Positions 58,311 to 64,000 of a stretch of 64,000 nt of DNA are shown in pieces. Position 1 is the first letter of the stretch. Every line of letters begins with the position of its first letter. This DNA is from Halichondria panicea (lineage: Eukaryota > Porifera > Demospongiae > Suberitida > Halichondriidae). The notes under the pieces were generated by a model that had not been told where the DNA came from, did no database searches, and saw nothing but the letters and a program-made list of their open reading frames with translations. The stretch is from the NCBI RefSeq assembly GCF_963675165.1, contig NC_087385.1:966001-1030000 (forward strand), written 5' to 3'. The translations under genes were made by a program, and so were the position numbers.

Positions 58311-61300
58311 ATGGCTACTAGAGCACAGTTTTCTTCACTCATTGTTTTGCTCTCTCTGGTTCTGACCTCCCCCACTAACTGCTGGACCAATGGGGTGACA
58401 GTCGAGTATTGGGTGAGACCAGACACAATGTCAGAGTGCCCCCACTCCATACCACAACACCAGTGTGTCACTATAACAGATCTGGTGACTAACTCCACAG
58501 ACACAAGCATCAATGGTGGTATGAGTATCAATGTATTCTTCATAGCTGGGACTCATGTTCCAAAAACAAGCGGTTGGGTTGTTGTTGGAAATCCTTACTT
58601 AGATCAGAAAGTATCAGCAAATTTCACAGCAATTTCAAATGGACAAAACCAACAAAATGCTATAATTGATTGTGAGTCAGGTCACCCAATTAGCTTTGTG
58701 TTTCTTCAACTTCTATCATTAACGAAGAAAAGCATCGATCTACAAAATTGTGGTTTTAAATTATCGTTCAAGAAACAATATAAAGACCCATACTCTCTGA
58801 ATGAAACCATATCATCAGTAGTAGTCATGAACGTACCCGAGCTGGTAATTGCTAACATCAATATCACTAGCAGCAGAGGAGCTGGTATGATCATTATTCT
58901 TTCAGGCTCCTACGATAGTAACATGATAACGCTAAATGATATAGTTATACACGGTAGCATTCCCACTGGAAATAATAAGTTCGGAGGCAACTTGCACCTA
59001 ATGATGTCACAACGAAAAACACTTAGAAAAACCACAACTATCTCAATAACAAATTCTACATTTTCGAATGGAATTGGTAGGTGCTACACGACACTTGAGT
59101 GCCCCTCTGGTGGACTAACACTTTCTTCGACAGGAGAGAGCCTGCCTGATGTAAGTATATTGATAAACAGGTGCACATTTATAGGCAATAAAGCTGCAAT
59201 TGGGGGTGGTATCAGTTTATTCATGCAACCATATCATAGACGGCCAAACTTATCGAGAGAGAACACTAGCATTTATATCACCAAGTCAATGTTTTTAAAG
59301 AATACAGCCAGCCGTAGTGGTGGTGGCATTTCAATAGATACTCACGGAATAAATTTGACTATATCTGAAACAATGTTCAGACATAACGCAGCTGGATTTG
59401 GTGGTGGTGCAACAAGCACTAGATATTATATAGAATTATCTTTTGACAAATGCACTTTCATAGGCAATGAAGCTAGACGTGGAGGAGCTATCAATTCAAT
59501 CCAGGACTTTCTAAATATCAATAATTGCACATTTATACACAACACATGTACAGCTACAATAAATACAGCTAGAATACATACTGGTACAATTCGTGTCATA
59601 AACGGATTCTCTCTATTCATTCAAGATGTAGAAATTACCGGCAATGATTGTAGAGGTCTTTACGTTATTGGAGTAGGACTAAAACTGTCTGGAACCAACA
59701 TAATTAACAGTAACCATGCTTGGCAGTCAGATGGCGGGGCTATACTGTTTCAATGTTCAGCTTCAACTTATACTGCAACTTTTGTCGAATTTGATACACA
59801 ATCACCCACTACCCTCAGTATAATCAACAATACAGCAGACGGTTATGGTGGTGGTATTGCCATTCGTCATAATTGTAGGGGAAATGCATACAAACCTTGT
59901 TTTTTTATAAATGAACCAAATGATAAAATAACAATTAGTATGAAACACAACACAGCAACGAAAGGAGGTGATGCAATTTATGGAGGCAATCTAGAAAACT
60001 GTAATTTGTGGGACATTTTTGATATCACAGAGAGAAATACATCATCAGCTGTTTCCTCTCCACCAAACAAAGTGTGTATTTGCTCTGATGACTTCCCACA
60101 GAAACACACTTGTTCACACTCCATGCAACTAGACACTTATCCAGGACAGAGGTTCCAAGTTCCACTAGTGTGTGTGGGACAGTACAACTATTCCTCCTCT
60201 TGCAAAGTACAAGCACATTTAGAAAAAACAAGCATCGCAGATATTGCTGATGAGACAATCCTTCAAAACATTGCCCTAGAATGCAAGCAACTGTACTACT
60301 CAATAGAAACTCAACAAACAAAATATACTGAAAGACTGAGTCTAAAAATAGTCAAAGAACAAGACTCTAATATTAATTTCAAATGGAGCAACCAAAAAAT
60401 ACAAACAGTAATTGAGATTAGAATTAAACCATGTCCACCTGGTTTTACACAAAACGATAACGGCAGAAAATGTATCTGCACAAATTATCTAGCACTTGAA
60501 GGAATCACATGCAACATTGACGATGAGCGACTGTACAAGACGTCCTCCATGTGGGTCGGCAACTATTCAGGGGACGTTGTTGTGCATCAAGTCTGTCCAT
60601 TCGATTACTGTAAGAGCAACTTCACCAAAGTCGATCCTTTCAACCAGCAAGAGCAGTGTGACTTTAATCGCAGTGATGTATTGTGTGGAGCTTGTCGACC
60701 TGGGCTCAGTCTAGCCCTGGGTACATCGCAGTGTAAAGAGTGCTTTAATACCAACCTTCTCTTATTGATACCATTTGCACTGGCAGGAGTTGTCTTGGTT
60801 GTTTTTTTATTCATATGTAACCTCACTGTTTCCACGGGAACTATCAACAGCCTTATCTTCTATGCCAACATCGTACGAGCCACACAAACTGCTTTCTTTC
60901 CAGTCAGCACCGATAATAAATTTGTGAGTATTCTCTCTGTCTTTGTTGCCTGGTTTAACCTTGACCTGGGCATAGACACATGTTTTGTGAATGGACTCAA
61001 CACATACTATCGTACATGGCTACAATTTATATTTCCTTTGTACATTTGGACAATAGTAGGCCTGCTAATCTTAATCAGCCGCTACTCTATCAAAGTATCT
61101 AAATGTACGGGCTCAAACACAGTATCAGTTCTAGCTACACTCTTCCTACTATCGTATGCTAAACTATTGAGGACTACTTTCGATACCTTTTCATTGACCA
61201 CCCTCACAGACGTCAACGGTGGTACGCCCACTACCCGATGGCTGCTCGATGGCCGCTACATATTCCTCAAGTGGCCCCACAGCTTGCTCTTTGCAGCTGG

Positions 61301-61973
61301 CCTGTTCATATTATTAGCACACATACTGCCGTTCACTATCCTGTTATTAACGGCACCTGTTCTGCAGCGATACACACACTACAAGTTACTACGATGGGTC
61401 AACAAGTTAAAGCCTCTACTAGACGCTTATCAAGGTCTTTACAGAGTCAAGTCTCGCTATTGGACTGGACTACTACTGCTAGCTAGGCTCGTTATACTAA
61501 CAGCTGTGTCTTTAAACGTGTCCGGAAAGCAAGCTGTCAATTTACTAGTGATAATCACAGTACTGTCTATTTTAATAGTGACACTGGTTGTATTCGGAAT
61601 AGCAAAGCTCTATAGAAGTAAACTATCAAACTTCCTGGAACTATTCTTTCTGGCAAATCTTCTGCTACTAACTGCCGCATCACTGTTTCTACAGTCAAAC
61701 CAGACTGATAAAATCAGCGGACAAAGTATAACAATCTGCTGTATGGTGGGTAGTGCATTTGCTATGTGTGGCCTTATCTTAGCCTATCACTGCTACGTTG
61801 TATGTCAGAGAATAGAAGCCATCAAGCGGCTAACATCAAGAGTTGTTTCATCTCTAAAAGGGCCTCGGAATCGAGCACTAACTAACGATGACATCATCAG
61901 TGACCCCCAACATAGCACACCCCCCACAGTCACAGAGGTTGGTTTGAGGGAACTGTTACTAGAGTATAGCTAA
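58311..61973 (+). CDS. Array copy B: intact beta-helix / Cys-rich / multi-TM surface protein, family undescribed to me
   Basis: One exon, 1220 codons. Signal peptide (FSSLIVLLSLVLTS, residues 7-20). Residues about 30-640 are rich in N-glycosylation sites and in short repeats such as CTFIGNEARRGGAIN, ITNSTFSNGIG and FRHNAAGFGGGA, typical of right-handed parallel beta-helices of the Pmp-like kind. A Cys-rich extracellular module follows (about 650-808: CSDDFPQKHTC, CPPGFTQ, CNIDDERL, VLCGACRPGLSLALG, CKEC). About 9-10 hydrophobic segments (about 812-1165) include GTINSLIFYANIVRATQ, TWLQFIFPLYIWTIVGLL, VSVLATLFLLSYAKLLRT and YWTGLLLLARLVIL. The cytoplasmic tail is short, with Pro/Thr and a final REL-type end. 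The architecture suggests a receptor or adhesion protein; substrate and partners are unknown. A single exon contrasts with the intron-rich genes upstream. Confidence 0.9.
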   Translation: MATRAQFSSLIVLLSLVLTSPTNCWTNGVTVEYWVRPDTMSECPHSIPQHQCVTITDLVTNSTDTSINGGMSINVFFIAGTHVPKTSGWVVVGNPYLDQKVSANFTAISNGQNQQNAIIDCESGHPISFVFLQLLSLTKKSIDLQNCGFKLSFKKQYKDPYSLNETISSVVVMNVPELVIANINITSSRGAGMIIILSGSYDSNMITLNDIVIHGSIPTGNNKFGGNLHLMMSQRKTLRKTTTISITNSTFSNGIGRCYTTLECPSGGLTLSSTGESLPDVSILINRCTFIGNKAAIGGGISLFMQPYHRRPNLSRENTSIYITKSMFLKNTASRSGGGISIDTHGINLTISETMFRHNAAGFGGGATSTRYYIELSFDKCTFIGNEARRGGAINSIQDFLNINNCTFIHNTCTATINTARIHTGTIRVINGFSLFIQDVEITGNDCRGLYVIGVGLKLSGTNIINSNHAWQSDGGAILFQCSASTYTATFVEFDTQSPTTLSIINNTADGYGGGIAIRHNCRGNAYKPCFFINEPNDKITISMKHNTATKGGDAIYGGNLENCNLWDIFDITERNTSSAVSSPPNKVCICSDDFPQKHTCSHSMQLDTYPGQRFQVPLVCVGQYNYSSSCKVQAHLEKTSIADIADETILQNIALECKQLYYSIETQQTKYTERLSLKIVKEQDSNINFKWSNQKIQTVIEIRIKPCPPGFTQNDNGRKCICTNYLALEGITCNIDDERLYKTSSMWVGNYSGDVVVHQVCPFDYCKSNFTKVDPFNQQEQCDFNRSDVLCGACRPGLSLALGTSQCKECFNTNLLLLIPFALAGVVLVVFLFICNLTVSTGTINSLIFYANIVRATQTAFFPVSTDNKFVSILSVFVAWFNLDLGIDTCFVNGLNTYYRTWLQFIFPLYIWTIVGLLILISRYSIKVSKCTGSNTVSVLATLFLLSYAKLLRTTFDTFSLTTLTDVNGGTPTTRWLLDGRYIFLKWPHSLLFAAGLFILLAHILPFTILLLTAPVLQRYTHYKLLRWVNKLKPLLDAYQGLYRVKSRYWTGLLLLARLVILTAVSLNVSGKQAVNLLVIITVLSILIVTLVVFGIAKLYRSKLSNFLELFFLANLLLLTAASLFLQSNQTDKISGQSITICCMVGSAFAMCGLILAYHCYVVCQRIEAIKRLTSRVVSSLKGPRNRALTNDDIISDPQHSTPPTVTEVGLRELLLEYS

Positions 61974-62751
61974 TCATTGACTCACAAACATTGCAAACAC
62001 ACTTAAATTAGCTAGTTCATTTAGTCGAAACAATTATATTTCAAGTTTTATTAGGAAACAAGTAAAAATAGATAATATATATAACCCTCACAATTGTCAA
62101 TGCATGCATGCACACCTAGACTGAGTACAAGGGTACAGCACAACGATACCTATACATCACAAGGATGCCTTACAGAGTACAAGGGGAGGTACAAGGACCT
62201 TCTGACGCAACGTACAACGCAATAATTATGAGTTCAGCTAGACTACCTTATTTTGTGAGAAATTGTCTGAGCTTGAAAACTTAATTTGGAGACACTAATA
62301 GGTGCTAGATATAAAGGGGACAAATGGAGTAGATCTATTATACAAAAGAGCAAGCTGAAGCCTTGTTTCTCATTTGGTAACATACACTTCTCATTGTAAC
62401 GGGGATTTTGTAGTTGATATCATATCCCTTAATAGAGCCACAAAGACTACAATCGTATCAATACGTGTTGGGGTATGAACATACGTGGAAACATAGGTTG
62501 TTGAATTTGTGTATGATACGCAGCTGTAGAAAATATCAAATGCAGCTGCAAAGCAAAAAGATGAGGCAACGATAAACAGTACAGTGTTAGATATAAAAAC
62601 CAACACTAAAAACAGCTTCGGAAGGTTAACAAACATCAGCTACAAGGGATTATAGTTTCAGTTACATATAAAAGAATCACAGAGACAATCGTCTGCTATA
62701 GCTGGCAACTGAATAAGAAGGTATAAGGAGTTGCACATTTGTAGTTACTTG
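61974..62751. other. Spacer between copies B and C
   Basis: AT-rich. A minus-strand open frame at 62636-62391 codes a hydrophobic start (FLVLVFISNTVLFIVASS) and an 81-residue product. No family, partner exon or duplicate of it is seen, so it is left uncalled. Nothing else recognised. Confidence 0.5.
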
Positions 62752-63264
62752 ATGCATGCTACGCTAACACAGATGCTTCTCTTCATTCTGCTCTCTCTGG
62801 CTCTGACCTCCCCCGCTAACTGCTGGACCAATGGGATGACAGTTGAGTATTGGGTGAGACCAGACACAATGTCAGAGTGCCCCCCACTCCATACCACAAC
62901 ACCAGTGTGTCACTATAACAGATCTGGTGACTAACTCCACAGACACAAGCATCAATGGTGGTATGAGTATATCAATGTATTCTTCATAGCTGGGACTCAT
63001 GTTCCAAAAACGAGCGGTTGGATTATTGTCGGAAATCCTTACTTAGATCAGAAAGTATCTGCAAATTTTACAACAATTTCAGATGGACAAAACCAACAAA
63101 ATGCTATAATTGATTGTGAGTCAGGTCACCCAATTAGCTTTGTGTTTCTTCAACGTCTAGCTTTAACTTTGAAGAAAAACATCGAGCTACAAAACTGTGG
63201 TTTTAAACTATCTTTCAAGGAACAATTTAAAGACCCATACTCTCTGAATGAAACCATATATATT
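62752..63264 (+). pseudogene. Array copy C: truncated, frameshifted N-terminus
   Basis: Begins with a signal-peptide frame ending LLSLALTSPANCWTNG as in copies A and B. An extra C in GTGCCCCCCACTCC shifts the frame near codon 44, and two extra bases at GAGTATATCAATG restore or shift it again. The DNA stays collinear with copy B to about AATGAAACCATAT (63246-63259). There the foldback element begins and no downstream part of the gene is found in the remaining 220 bp. Confidence 0.85.
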
Positions 63265-63780
63265 ATCCGACTAGAAAAACATTTGCAATGTGAAAAATTG
63301 CTAGGATTGGCCAGGGGAACCACAAAAAAGTGTGGAAACAAGAAATCCGACGAGAGCATAACTCCAATCCGTTACAACGTCAATCACATGTACCAATAAT
63401 TATAATATAAATACGCAATTTTACTGGTGGGGTGATGACCAATCCTTTTATTATACATCCATTTTAGAATGTGCGCATATAATTATGATGATTTGTGATG
63501 AATTGATGTTCCTAATACATGCAGTATTGAGAACAGGTATACACACAGTCCATCCATGCGTAGTAACATGCACGGACCGTACTGGTGACCTAATATGGTG
63601 GATGGAAGCTGGTAGAGATGGACCTGGAACACAGTCTATATACTATGTATTGTACATGTTCATGACGTTGTAACGGATTGGAGTTATGCTCTCGTCGGAT
63701 TTCTTGTTTCCACGCTTTTTTGTGGTTCCCCTGGCCAATCCTAGCAATTTTTCACATTGCAAATGTTTTTCTAGTCGGAT
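63265..63780. mobile_element. 516-bp foldback element with 118-bp inverted repeats, truncating copy C
   Basis: 63265-63382 and 63663-63780 are near-perfect reverse complements: ATCCGACTAGAAAAAC and ATTGCTAGGATTGGCC on the left, mirrored by GGCCAATCCTAGCAAT and CTAGTCGGAT on the right. The loop is about 280 bp. No clear target duplication is visible, and gene sequence does not resume on the right, so a deletion accompanied or followed insertion. A related fragment lies at about 42254-42290 in a PLC-gamma intron. Confidence 0.88.
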
Positions 63781-64000
63781 TCCCTTTCTTTTTCAATACA
63801 AGTGGAACGTCAAGAGGCAGTACAGAAGTTCAAGAAGAGAAGACAGGACTAATCAGATATCTTCTCGAATATCTCTGGACTAATAATTATACTGAGTAAT
63901 ATTGCTTGATATTATGTTGAATTTGTGAATCAGTATTAAATGACAGCCATTTTAAGAGCATGATATATATAGCCAGTGCATATAGCATGCTTGTCAGAGA
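63781..64000. other. Right edge, unassigned
   Basis: AT-rich with a short plus frame ending at 63899 (EEKTGLIRYLLEYLW). It does not match the continuation of the array genes and I recognise nothing in it. Confidence 0.4.

Noticed and set aside
62391-62636. Small membrane protein on the minus strand
   Set aside because: One hydrophobic frame without homology, duplicates or splice partners; could be chance in AT-rich DNA.
1-64000. tRNA, rRNA or virus-derived genes
   Set aside because: No tRNA-like cloverleaf boxes, rRNA blocks, reverse transcriptase, integrase or capsid motifs were recognised by eye; a dedicated scan would be needed to exclude small RNAs.

Overview
The window looks like nuclear DNA of a non-bilaterian animal, most likely a demosponge. 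The protein genes are clearly metazoan (PLC-gamma with the SH2-SH2-SH3 insert, a PH-PTB adaptor, an I-BAR protein, heparan sulfate 6-O-sulfotransferase, retromer VPS35). They are packed only 60 to 750 bp apart and have many short GT-AG introns. CA/GT microsatellites and the short palindromes ATAATTAT and TACATGTA recur throughout. I assign the organism by inference, not by a database match.

Layout, 1-49.5 kb (compact conserved genes). Minus strand: a DOK/IRS-type PH-PTB adaptor (1-4531, cut by the window edge) and a ZDHHC1/11-like palmitoyltransferase (4814-7690). Plus: TBC1D20 (8422-10889). Minus: VPS35 (11336-18075, 16 exons). Plus: a C20orf96-like coiled-coil protein (18278-19995). Minus: an unrecognised basic Ser/Pro-rich protein (20130-21753). 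Plus: NDUFS6 (21946-23370) and an intronless heparan sulfate 6-O-sulfotransferase (23567-24841). Minus: TMEM18 (24899-26043). Plus: an MTSS1-like I-BAR protein (26332-34648). Minus: PLC-gamma (35244-48166, 25 exons). Plus: ribosomal protein eL14 (48494-49546). Most neighbours are divergent pairs sharing a short promoter interval or convergent pairs with short 3' gaps. For every complete multi-exon gene I matched intron phases exon by exon and the joined reading frame stays open.

Layout, 49.5-64 kb (repetitive, fast-changing). Gene density collapses into a tandem array of one gene family. Its members encode a secreted parallel beta-helix-like ectodomain, a Cys-rich juxtamembrane module and about 9-10 membrane segments. 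Copy B (58311-61973) is an intact single-exon gene of 1220 codons. Copy A (51552-55763) is broken by a 536-bp inverted-repeat element with a 9-bp target duplication, a frameshift and a roughly 185-bp internal inversion. Copy C (62752-63264) is frameshifted and cut off by a 516-bp foldback element. Detached 3' tails, a 1.2-kb tandem duplication carrying a CPSF1-like exon fragment, and TA-flanked MITEs fill the spaces. This array is the part of the window most likely to be biologically new.

Functional themes. The PH-PTB adaptor and PLC-gamma both belong to tyrosine-kinase signalling. TBC1D20, VPS35 and ZDHHC act in membrane traffic and lipid modification. The MTSS1-like protein shapes membrane and actin. 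I see no operon-like logic; physical clustering of these genes is probably incidental.
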